From Thraustochytrium sp. TN22 (lineage: Eukaryota; Sar; Bigyra; Thraustochytrida; Thraustochytriidae), in assembly GCA_013306675.1 (NCBI GenBank), contig JABLUY010000151.1, positions 29,425-93,424 of the forward strand: a DNA stretch of 64,000 nucleotides. The letters run 5' to 3'. The translations under genes and the position numbers were made by a program. The notes under the pieces were generated by a model that was not told the origin of the DNA, searched no databases, and saw only the letters and a program-made list of their open reading frames with translations. Every line of letters begins with the position of its first letter. The stretch's first letter is position 1. Shown here piece after piece: positions 19,709 to 29,043 of the stretch.

Positions 19709-20761
19709 CTATTGGTCATTCGAAAGCAACTCTGCGATCTCCTTCAGCGCCTCGATGTCGTCGTTGTCGATTTCCATTGGATGAGTTGGATTGAAGACGT
19801 CGGTCGGCTCAAACGGTTCGAGGTTCATGATATTGAAGTCCTCGGGGATGCTCTGGCTGGCGTCGAAGAGGGGCTCGAGCACGTTAAGGCCAATGTCTGG
19901 GCCGTCCGGCGTGTTCGTGTGGGGGGCAACGTCCATTTCATCGTCTGCAACCTCCGCGCAGGGGTTGATAATCGCGGCGAGGACCACGCTTAGAGCGCGC
20001 GTCGGGTTCTGCACGCCAGGAAAGCACGCCAGAAACTCATCGTGCAGAACGCAAGCCGTGTCCTGAATATTGATGTCGTCGCCGGGTGGGACTTTCTCGT
20101 CCAGGAAGCCATGGGCCATGAAGTACTGCAGCTGGTACTCGGTGCGAAGGTCGTGGTAGCGGCGGGCATAGACCCGCATCTTCTTCCGGGTCTCCTTGAG
20201 CTCCCCGCCTCCCAGATGCCTTTTGAAGCGCAGCTTGGACTTCCACGGGAAGTTCTCGGTGAAGATCGGCACGAAGCCCCCGCCGAAGGATGCCTCCAGC
20301 GAGAAGTACAGCCTGTCGCTGCTGTACGAGGTTGACTTCTTGAGATGCATGCCGCCACCGTGCATGGCTACCCGTGCGGTGTTGTCGTCCACGTACTTGA
20401 CGATCATTCCCAAGACCGTTGCCCCAATGCGCTTGGGAAAGTCCTGCGAGCACGCCTGGCCCGGTCCGGGTGCCCACCTTCTCTCATCAGCGATCGTCGG
20501 CGTGGGCACCGTGCCGTCCTGCCAGGGCCTCTCCGCCGTCACGACCGGCGTTTCCTTTGGGAAGCTGTAGATGCGCGCGATCAGCTCCTTGATACGCTGA
20601 GGCCGTCCGTCCGGGCCGCGCGGCAACGCCACCTGGGCCGCGACCGATGTGCTGTTCAAGCCGCCCAAGACGTGCACCTGGTTCGTCTCGTCGCTGTATA
20701 AGTGCCGCGAGAGCGGGACGACGTGCGCATGGAGTACTGGAGCCACTTCGGCAGCGCTCAT
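19709..20761 (-). CDS. Family A paralog 3, unknown function
   Basis: Unrecognised 350-residue protein starting at ATG 20761. Family blocks: LGGLNSTSVAAQVALP, KRIGATVLGMIVKYVDD, AMHGGGMHLKKS, LYFSLEASF, WKSKLRFKRH and YARRYHDLRTEYQLQYFM, then AHGFLDE. It has a longer loop than paralog 2 between the first and second blocks (TPTIADERRWAPGPG). The C-terminal 90 residues are strongly acidic with hydrophobic spacing (FNIMNLEPFEPTDVF, then DDIEALKEIAELLSNDQ), a composition often seen in transcription activation regions. A 57-bp tandem repeat begins 40 bp upstream of the ATG. Family membership is secure by sequence; the biochemical role is not known. Confidence 0.8.
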   Translation of the reverse strand: MSAAEVAPVLHAHVVPLSRHLYSDETNQVHVLGGLNSTSVAAQVALPRGPDGRPQRIKELIARIYSFPKETPVVTAERPWQDGTVPTPTIADERRWAPGPGQACSQDFPKRIGATVLGMIVKYVDDNTARVAMHGGGMHLKKSTSYSSDRLYFSLEASFGGGFVPIFTENFPWKSKLRFKRHLGGGELKETRKKMRVYARRYHDLRTEYQLQYFMAHGFLDEKVPPGDDINIQDTACVLHDEFLACFPGVQNPTRALSVVLAAIINPCAEVADDEMDVAPHTNTPDGPDIGLNVLEPLFDASQSIPEDFNIMNLEPFEPTDVFNPTHPMEIDNDDIEALKEIAELLSNDQ

Positions 20762-20800
20762 GATGGCGTGCGGCAGCGAGACGAGCTACTCGGGCAGCTA

Positions 20801-20914
20801 GGCTTAGCGAGGCTTGTTTTCCGTGCGAGACAAGGCTTGGTCACCGCGCGAGACGAAGGCTTAGCGAGGCTTGTTTCCCGTGTGAGACGAAGGCTTGCTC
20901 GCCGCGCGAGACGA
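20801..20914. repeat. 57-bp tandem repeat upstream of paralog 3
   Basis: Two units (20801-20857 and 20858-20914) begin with ggcttagcgaggcttgttt and end near cgcgcgagacgaa; they differ at a few bases. A degenerate gaggcttgcttc-like part follows. Position and orientation suggest the promoter or 5' UTR of the gene starting at 20761. Confidence 0.85.
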
Positions 20915-22626
20915 GGATTGCTTCACGAGGCTTTGCTTCACGAGGCAGACTCGCGCGCCAGGTGGCTCGCGGTGGGAGTCGCGAGCGTGCCTGTCGCCCC
21001 GCCACGGGCCGGGGTCGCGCGCCTCCAGCTCCGCCTCAGGCCGGGGTCGCGCGCCTCGCTCGACTGGACGTGCGCTTGGTCGCGGCTGCGGAGAGTTCGG
21101 GTTCTGCGGTCTGGCCTTGCCGCGCCCACGGAATGCGCGCGGTGAAGAAGAGCGGCGGTCTTTCATCGCTCGCTCGATCAGGATCGCTCGCCCTCGTCGT
21201 CCCGGCCAGCTGGACGGAGGGATTCCTGCGCAGGCGGGCGTCTCACTGGCGACTTGCTGTTCTCGTCGGTAGCTCGTACTACCTCGAAGCGCTAGCCGCC
21301 ACGCCTCGCGCCAGCGCGGCGGCAGGCACGGGCCAGCAGGCCGGCAGGCGTAGCGCCCGCCCCTGCGCGGGCGTCAGGCTCGGCGCGGCGCGGCGAGGCG
21401 CTCGCCTCCTCCTGTCCTGCGCAGCCTGCCCGCGCTCGCTCCTCATCCGCGGAAATCGCATCCCGCGCGCCGCCGCGCCGCCGCCGCCGCCGCCGCAGAG
21501 GAGACTCTGCGCGCGCGTCCTGTCCTGCGCGCGCGCGCGCCAACACTGCCGCCCGCGGCCGACTCCCGCGCGCGCGCTGGGCCGGGCCGCCGCGGCCGCA
21601 GCCGGCAGCCCGGCCAGGTTTGGTTGGACTCACAACAACTGTTGGCTGCGACTCGACTCGGCTCCAACGGCAGGAAGAGCGCCGCGCCGCGACCAAGAGG
21701 GAAAAATCCGCACGTGCGCGGGCCATGCATCAGGCATGAACTGTGGCCCGGCCCGTGAGGGCCAGAGTCGAGAGCCCCGCGGCTGGGAGCCGAGCCGCCG
21801 AGCCCGCGCGGCGGCGAAGGGCTTGCGCTAGGAGGGACACCGAGGGAGGCGTGGGTTGGAAGACTGGGCCGCGGGTCGCCAGCCTGCGCGACGGCAGGAC
21901 GTCACGCACGGCCGCACCGCCGAGGGCTTGCAAAATCGCGCCTCGTGGAGCTGGCATGAGGTCCGGCGGGCGGCCTGGGGCAAGCTCAGGCTGGCTGGGC
22001 CGAAGCAGGCTGGATCGAGCGGTCGGAGTCACGCGTGATCGACGCGGCGACCTGAGCTGCGCTCGTCAACCCGGCTGCGCGGTCCCATCAGCCTGTTTAG
22101 CTGAGGCTTTGCGATCCATGCCACAGCGCCGTCATGAACGAAGCTCGCATCGCCCGAGCCGCGCGAGCGAGCGCACCGGCGTGGGTCCGGATGGGTCCGG
22201 ATGGGTCCGGATGGGTCCGGCGGCCACGGAGCCGATCAGTCGCGGCTGCGCTGGGCCAGCAAAACCCCAGCTTGACTCATGACAGTGAAGGACTAACGTT
22301 AGGCCTAGGACGGCGCGTTGGCGCTCGAATGGACCAAACTTACAGCGCGTGGAGAGTTGGCCGCTGGCCAGTGGGCCGCCCTGGCGTGTCCTGGCCGGCA
22401 GTAACGAGCGGCACTGGCAGCAGCCAGCTTCAGCGCGCTCCAGCTGTAGCTGGTAGCCGGCTAGAGCTAGCTAGCGATCGACGAAGCAAGACAAGCCCAA
22501 CAAGCCGCAGATGGGCCGGCCCTGGCGGCCTGGCCCAGCAAACACTCTGCCGTGGCCGCACGATCGATCCAAGCGCGCTGGAACTTGCTGGTGGCAGGCA
22601 GCAGGTTGATTGACAGCGAGCGGGCG

Positions 22627-22710
22627 TCGCGCGAGCGAGCGGGCGGGCGGGCGGGCGGGCGGGCGGGCGGGCGGGCGGGCGAGCGGGCGGGCGAGCGGGC
22701 GGGCGAGACG
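22627..22710. repeat. (gggc)n tetranucleotide array
   Basis: Roughly 20 units of gggc, interrupted by gagc variants toward the right end. Strand-asymmetric G runs could form G-quadruplexes on the plus strand. Confidence 0.9.
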
Positions 22711-23261
22711 CAAGCGAGCAGGCGTTGGAACGACGGACCTACCGCAGAATGCTGTGCGCCAGAGTGGTGCCAGGAGTCATGATGTGGCCAGTCGCCACCT
22801 CCGTTGTCTCTCGACATTTCTGCGCGTTTTGTCTTTCACGCCGTCGCGCGCGCCTCGTCCGAAAGCGCGCAGCGTGAGGGCGACAAGACCGGGCCTGACT
22901 CCCCTATCCACCCCGAGAAGTTCGCGAGAACACCATGGCTCTCTCTACCTCGCTCTACCTCAGAAGGTGGTGGGGGTACCGGGTGAGTGCCCGTTGTAGA
23001 ACCGGCGCGGAAAGGCTTCAACGCGCCTCGACAGCGTTGCGTCAAGTTGCCCAATCGGCACTTGGGCCGAAAAAGCAGGGTAACCCGCGACGGACAGGCC
23101 GCTCACCACTTGCAGCTCGCCCGCCTCGAGGCTCGCGATGGCTCGTCACCAATACCACTTCGTGGGCCGGCCGCGAGGCGCTCCCGCCGCGCTCCCGCCG
23201 CCGGATTTCGCCGCTCAGGCGCAAACAATCCGCCAAGCGCTTGGCCGCCAAGCAGCAGGCT

Positions 23262-23340
23262 AGCCCGGCCCGGCCCGGCCCGGCCCGGCCCGACCCGGCG
23301 CGGCGCGACGCGGCGCGGCGCGGCGCGGCGCGCCTCGGAG
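23262..23340. repeat. cccgg/gcgcg pentanucleotide run
   Basis: About seven cccgg units pass into gcggc and gcgac units. The run is of very high GC content. Confidence 0.8.
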
Positions 23341-23584
23341 CAGCCACCACGCGCCCGTCGCCGCGCGCTCTCGGTACCCTGGTACCCCGGCCTTGCCCAC
23401 CTTCTCGCTGCCCGTGGAGGACGGCGCTGCGGCGCTGCCCGTACCGGTGGAGGACAGGACCACTCTGCTGCGGCATCGGGTAGTCCTGCCCCTGCGGTGA
23501 CGGCGACTACTACGACACGCACACGGTGTGTCCGCTTCCACCCGTTCGGTCCTGCCGAGCAGTGTCATCCAAGTCTTCAGCATC

Positions 23585-23899
23585 ATGCCCCGTACGAAAG
23601 ACTCGGACTGGAAGAACTCGGACGCGGACTCTGGTCGCGCCTCGAGCCCGGACACGTGGATTGTCGCCGTCGCATCGGGAAGGGCGGCGGCCATGCCCGC
23701 GGCGCAGCTGGCTCTGAATCAGGGCTCGCTTAGCGAAGCGCTGTCCTTGGCGACAGCGCCCGACACCAACATCACGACGGCCTCGTCCGACGAGCTGGCG
23801 ATCCTTTTGCAGGTGCAGCTCCACGCCGACATCGTCTCCGCCGCCGAGCTACGCTCAATCCTCCTGCGCCACCTTCTGCCCTTTCTTTCCAAGCACTGA
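23585..23899 (+). CDS. Possible small hypothetical protein
   Basis: A 104-codon frame with ATG at 23585. Unlike neighbouring shadow ORFs, it is not Arg-rich and has high G/C at third positions. The C-terminal half looks helical (SSDELAILLQVQLHADIVSA, then LRSILLRHLLPF). No domain is recognised and no homolog is known to me. It could be a real short gene, a family remnant or a chance frame. Confidence 0.3.
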   Translation: MPRTKDSDWKNSDADSGRASSPDTWIVAVASGRAAAMPAAQLALNQGSLSEALSLATAPDTNITTASSDELAILLQVQLHADIVSAAELRSILLRHLLPFLSKH

Positions 23900-26053
23900 C
23901 GAGAACGGGCGTGTCGAGCGTAGTGCTACCTGTCGCCGACGGGACGTCTGAAACACGAAGTTTGCTATGACTCACTGTCGGAGCGTCACGGTCCAGCACT
24001 GCCAGCTGCACTGGGAATGCCGAAGCCGCGTTCCACTGTTCCGTATGTAGGTGTTCCAAAGAGCAGCTACTACCCAGGCTCGGGATACTGAACTTGCGGA
24101 GTTAGCCCGTATTGTATCGTGTAAATTGATGAGTTTCGATGGGCGTGTAGGATGGGTGGCTAGGTGCGCCCGCGACAGCCTGGCGCGCGTGACGGCGGCG
24201 TCGGCGGCAAAGCCAGCGATAGTCGGGAGAGGAGAATCGAAGCTGCGCGCGGGCGAGAGGTAGCGTGCGCGTGCGGGTGCGCGTGCGCGTGCGGGCAGGC
24301 CGGGACGCAGCGGTGCGGCTGCGTGTACGTGCACAGCGGCAGCGACAGCGGCGGCAGCAGCAGTAGCGATAGCGGAAGCGGCAGCGGCAGCGACAGCGGC
24401 CAAGGCCAAGGCAACGCCAACCGCAGAGGCAGCACCCGTGGCGGCATCACCCCTTGCCTGGGTCGAGGCGCGCTGACCGTGAGGCGTTCCGGAGTTTAGC
24501 TTGTGGCTTCGTGGACTTCGTCCCAGCGTCGGCGTCGGCAACCAAGCGCACGACGAAACCATTCACGCCCTTGGAGCTCTGGCGCGCGACCCGAAGCAGA
24601 AATTGCCTGCGCGCGCACGAGCGCGCGGAGGCCCGTGGCTATTTCCCGTTGCCCAAGTCACGGTACGCAGCGGTAGCAACAGCGACAGCAGCATTGGTAT
24701 CCTCGGCGCTTTGGTGCGCGCGCAACTGAGTTGCAAGTGGCGCAAGCGTGTTGCATGCGCGGTTGTTTGCGTCTGCGAGTCCTCCATCCTATGGAATGCG
24801 CAGCGAGCTGTGGTGCAATTACCACTGCCCCAACAACTGCTACTGCTAGAGCCGACGTCAGCACCAACTTGAGCGCCAACTTTTACGCGAATCACAGCAG
24901 TGGGCCACGGCTTGCATCGAGAATGCTGGCTCATGACAGCGACGGCTTTGATCTCGCCGTCGGGGCAGACATGGTGCCCTGTAATCTCGAGCTGACCGTG
25001 AACAATGTCCAAGAGCTGGACTTCTGGTCATCCTACGACGTGCAGAGATGCGAGATTGCAACGACCCCGCACACGGTCGCGCGGGATCCCGCACCAAGTG
25101 GCCAGGTAGAAGTTTTGGACGCCGCAGGGTAGGGCGCGCAAAGTGCGGCAGAGATCGTGGAAACCGCAGGGCGCGCTCGGCTGTGCTCCTGCGGCGCCCA
25201 GGTCGCAGAAACCCTCCCTCAGCGCGCAAGACGACAAGCATACTCGCCGTGCGTGTAGAGCGCCGCAGCCGCGTGGTGCCCCAACAATAGAAATACTTTT
25301 ACCAAGGCGTCTTCACCAGCCGACACCGCTTGCCCAGTGGCTTGCCGCCGCCCACGGACGCGTGGCTGTTGCGACCGTGCGGCTTTCCGCCTCAAGCCGC
25401 TCTCGCGCGCCGGCACGGAGAGCGGCTCGAGCCAGCGCAAGAGGCTGCACTGCTCGTCTCCGACTCGCACCGCGGCCCCGTCGCACGACTCCGACTCGGC
25501 AGCACGCTGGCTGCTTCGCACTGCACTGGCAGTGCCTCCGACACACTTGCCAGCCTGACGAGCAAGCCAGCCGCCTGAGCTGGCTGGCAGTCTTGACAGC
25601 TCGCGGTGGCAGCGGTGCCTCAAAGTGGGCGACGGTCCCAGGGCCGGACGCAACTGCGCAGACACAGTGCAGTGCCAGTGCAACTGGAACTTGAACAAAC
25701 ATGAAAGAGAGTCAAGGTCGACTGAGTCGAGTCATCCTTGATTTCAAGTTGTGCCAGTCTGAGTCTCACTCAGCGAGCCGGAGGCTGACTCCGGTTGCGG
25801 ACCGGGGCTCAAGTGCTCATCAGAGTCAGAGTCAGCCTGGGCCGAGGCTCGCTGCTGCAAGGGGGCCACAGCGCCACTGTAAGCACGCTCTTGTAGTTGG
25901 CCACAGCTGGCCTATCTCGCGGTTCGCTGGTTCCCGCCGCGCCTCTCCAACTTTTTGTCCTGCAAACCGGCCCGGCCGTGGCCGGCCAGGCCGCTGGACA
26001 AGGCGAGGCGTCGTCGTCATCCTCTCCTTGTAGCTACTGTACGCAGACACTAC

Positions 26054-26539
26054 ATGGATCTTTGGCCATTTCGAGCCCCAGCTTCCGGGCCGCCGGGCCA
26101 ACTGCAGCCCGCCTGCCAGCGCGCCACACGCCAGCGCCCCACGCGCCCGCCCGGCGCGCAGACTGCGCAGGCGCACGCAGCTGTCTCGAAGACAGTCCCG
26201 GAGCCTGGGCCTGCCAGTGCTGTGACGAGCTTGGCCGGGCTTGACAGTGACGCCGCGCTCGCGCGAGCTGCTGCCGCCGAGCGCCGCGAGCCTGGTCTGC
26301 CAGATTTCCAGGCCGCGAGGTTCGCCAGGACGTTGAGCAGGAACTTCAAGTCGAACCGGACGCTGGCGGCGCCGGTGGCTTCCTTCTTCAAGTTCCTCGG
26401 CTTCCTGCCCAGCTGGCTCCGGCGGGGCTCGGACGTCCGCCGGATCTCGTTTGACTTCGCTAACTTACAGTTAGTTTTAAAAACTCAGACTCCTCAAGCC
26501 GAAGAGTCGAAGACCGAGCCCAGGCCTAGTAGGCCCTAG
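26054..26539 (+). CDS. Weak candidate ORF, unknown
   Basis: A 161-codon frame from ATG 26054. The first half is Pro/Arg/Gln-rich and shadow-like. The second half (SRNFKSNRTLAAPVASFFKF, then RRISFDFANLQLVLKT) is less biased. No domain, signal peptide or neighbour supports it, so it is listed only because the region is otherwise empty. Confidence 0.15.
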   Translation: MDLWPFRAPASGPPGQLQPACQRATRQRPTRPPGAQTAQAHAAVSKTVPEPGPASAVTSLAGLDSDAALARAAAAERREPGLPDFQAARFARTLSRNFKSNRTLAAPVASFFKFLGFLPSWLRRGSDVRRISFDFANLQLVLKTQTPQAEESKTEPRPSRP

Positions 26540-27283
26540 TTGCAGAGTGGCACGCGCCGCGAGAGGGATCTTTTTCTTTTATAATTCGCTCCGAGTCGCG
26601 CCCGTGGTTGCGGCCGTCCGTGGCCGGAGCGCGCTTGCGGTTCGCGCGGCAGAGAAAGCTCGAGGACTGATTGCGCGCTCGAGCTTCCAGCCTGGCCTTA
26701 CGCAATCGATCTACGGAATGGGCCTCGCGTCGAGGTTGACGCGAGCTGGCTGGGCCAGTTCGTCGCCATCCCGCAGCGCGCCCGCAGCGTCCCCCTGAGC
26801 GCGGACGAGGGCTCCCGCAGCGCAGGGGGCGCGCCAGGCCAGGACCCCAGTGGGGTCTGGGGCCAAGTGGGCTTTGGCGCGCGCAAGTGGCCGCTCCGCG
26901 CTGGCGCCAGTGGCCGCTCGCCAGCGGCAAGTGGGGGAGCGCTCGCGGGAGAGCGGAACCCAATTTTGCTGTGGGCGCGGCGCCCTCGGGAGCCCGACTT
27001 CAGGAGCTTTGCGACGGCAAGGAGCACGTCGGAGTGCAGCAAACCCGAATCGATAGAGACTCAGGCCTCAGACGGTGCTCGAGTCGAGCAAGACATCCAT
27101 CGCAACGAACCAGCGGCAGCAACCGGTCCTGGTCCCGGTCTCGGTCGGTCGGCGTCGTGTGTGCGCCGGGCATCGTGCAGCCGCGTGTTCGGATCTTGAC
27201 TGTGAGTGAGAGAGAAGCCCTACTAGGTCCTAGCCTGAGCTACTACTAGCGTGCGTGCCGGCGTCTCCTACGAATCGAAGATC

Positions 27284-28456
27284 ATGGCGCTCGCGATGCC
27301 GGTCACCGAGGACGAGACCTTCAAGACGCGGCCGCCGATCCGCGCGATGGCGGCGGCGCGGCGCAGTTACGGGGTGCGCTACCAGCGCACGCTGGCGCCG
27401 GCGCAGTACCGCGAAGAGAACCACCAGGCGACGCGTGGCGGCCTGGGCGGGCTCAACGCGAACGGACTGGTGTGCGAGGCGATCGTGCCCGAGGATGCAA
27501 GCGGCATGCCGCTGCGCATCCACAAGCTGACGGCTCGGCTGAGCGCGCGCCAGGACGACGGCGAGGTGCGCTTCCTGCATGAAGTGTCGCTCAACGCGTA
27601 CACCAAGATGCGGGAGTACCCCAAGCACAATCGCCACGCGGTCATCATGGCCTTCGCCTGGAGGTACGTGGACAGCTACCGCCGTCGCGTGCGTATCGTT
27701 CTGCACGAGGGCGGTCTGCACCGCTCGGGCGTGAATGAGTTCACGGGCCACACGCTGGTCATCGAGGTCTTCGCGGATCACAACGATGGCCGCGGGCCCA
27801 TCCCGGTCTGCACGCAGGACATCCGCTGGGAGTCCAAGAAGAACTTCAGCAGGGCGTTCAAGCCGCTGGCCAAGAGCTGGCAGAAGCTCGCGCAGCGCTG
27901 CGCTGACCAGCGTGCTCTGCAACAGTACGCCTACTTCATGAACCACGGCACCATGGACCCGGCCAACAGCGTGCCAGACTTCAGGTACATCCAGGACCAC
28001 TACGAGGACCTCCTCGCCGCCATCCCCCCCGAGGGCCAGGACTCAGCCAATACCTTTGTTAGCGTGCTCGCTGCGGTGGCTGGTGGCGCGGCCCAAGCTG
28101 ACACCGACGAGGTGGCGGCCGTCGACGACACGGACGCACCCACCGACCCTGACATCGTCGTCGGCGGCAAGCGCCCCTTGCCCAAAAACTGTATCGACCT
28201 CGGGCCTCGGCGCACGCCCAAGCCTGCCTCGAACCCGACCGTCTCGCGCTTTGGTACTACCATGCCGCATCGCTGGTTTGACGACCTGTTCGGCGACCTC
28301 GAAATGATGGACGATCCTGCCGACTGGGACTTGTCGCCCGGCGAACTGCCCCAGACGAGTGGCCCCGATAGCTACTTCAACATCGGTGGACTGACTGCCA
28401 TCAGTGACGCTGAGCGCGACAGCTGTGGCACTGACAGCGCGTCCGACATTTTTTAA
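27284..28456 (+). CDS. Family A paralog 4, unknown function
   Basis: Unrecognised 390-residue protein; the first ATG is at 27284 (upstream in-frame GTG at 27251). It is the only family A member here on the plus strand. Family marks: LGGLNANGLVCEAIVPEDAS, HKLTARLSARQ, HAVIMAFAWRYVD, VLHEGGLHRSG (Glu replaces the first Gly of HGGG), IRWESKKNFSRAF and a helix LQQYAYFMNHGTMD. The N-terminus is longer and basic (KTRPPIRAMAAARRSYGVRY). The tail is acidic and carries FDDLFGDLEMMDDPADWDL, an acidic/aromatic pattern reminiscent of activation domains. It is more diverged than paralogs 1-3 but alignable across the whole domain. Confidence 0.8.
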   Translation: MALAMPVTEDETFKTRPPIRAMAAARRSYGVRYQRTLAPAQYREENHQATRGGLGGLNANGLVCEAIVPEDASGMPLRIHKLTARLSARQDDGEVRFLHEVSLNAYTKMREYPKHNRHAVIMAFAWRYVDSYRRRVRIVLHEGGLHRSGVNEFTGHTLVIEVFADHNDGRGPIPVCTQDIRWESKKNFSRAFKPLAKSWQKLAQRCADQRALQQYAYFMNHGTMDPANSVPDFRYIQDHYEDLLAAIPPEGQDSANTFVSVLAAVAGGAAQADTDEVAAVDDTDAPTDPDIVVGGKRPLPKNCIDLGPRRTPKPASNPTVSRFGTTMPHRWFDDLFGDLEMMDDPADWDLSPGELPQTSGPDSYFNIGGLTAISDAERDSCGTDSASDIF

Positions 28457-29043
28457 GCTCGCGGGCGCGGCCTTCTTCTCCGGGCGCCACGTCCCATCCT
28501 GTAAATACACCATGTAAACAACGGGCTTGACCGTAGAAGAATGAATAGCGACCATACAACAAAACCAACAAATCTTTATTTCCTTTATCCCAATCACACC
28601 TCTATGCTTACTCGTATCCGCCTACCACGCGGGGGTCCCTCGGTGACGCCCGGCACAGGGGGCACTAAAGCGTATTAAGAGGGTACTTTACTCCCGATTT
28701 GCTCCAAAAAAGTGGCCTAGAGTCTGGCGAAGTTAGTTCCGCATTCGATCAAAAACGCAGCGATGGGGCCGAGCTTGAAGAGGCCCACTCGAAGCGACCC
28801 AAGGCTCCTGCCCCCTATTCATTTTGGCCGAAGGCGTGGTGGTTAGGATGAGATGAGCTCGGCAGTTCGCCCAGAGCGGCTTTGGGGGGAGCTCGCGCGC
28901 GACTTCGTCGCGGAGCGCGCTGGAGCCGCAGGCGCTGCGGCGCGCGGCTGCAGGCGGCCCTGGCGGGTGCCTTGTGCCTGCTCTCAGCTCGCACGCCCCT
29001 GCCGCAGCGCTTGGACGTGGAGTCGGGCCCGCACTGCGACATC
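28457..29043. other. Spacer, lower GC, possible left flank of a transposon
   Basis: Contains the 3' flank of paralog 4 and, from about 28560, a clearly less GC-rich stretch. TTAA occurs at about 28675, the target used by piggyBac elements, but I could not pair it with a matching terminal repeat on the other side. Confidence 0.4.

Larger units (their letters stand above)
20915..27283. other. Long, mostly non-coding region
   Basis: More than 6 kb with no domain-bearing gene. It holds a gggtccggat decamer array (about 22190-22222), a gggc tetranucleotide array (about 22627-22710), a cccgg/gcgcg run (23262-23340), CGG-type runs near 21475-21500 and gcagcggcagc-like runs near 24335-24400. Two small possible CDS (23585-23899 and 26054-26539) are listed separately. 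A third ATG frame at 24791-25132 has no recognisable feature. Confidence 0.5.

Noticed and set aside
22627-23340. CRISPR-like regular repeats
   Set aside because: These are simple tetra- and pentanucleotide runs without spacers, in a eukaryotic context.
24791-25132. Small ATG frame in the gene-poor gap
   Set aside because: No domain, no family A block that aligns with confidence, and no supporting context; kept only as a note.
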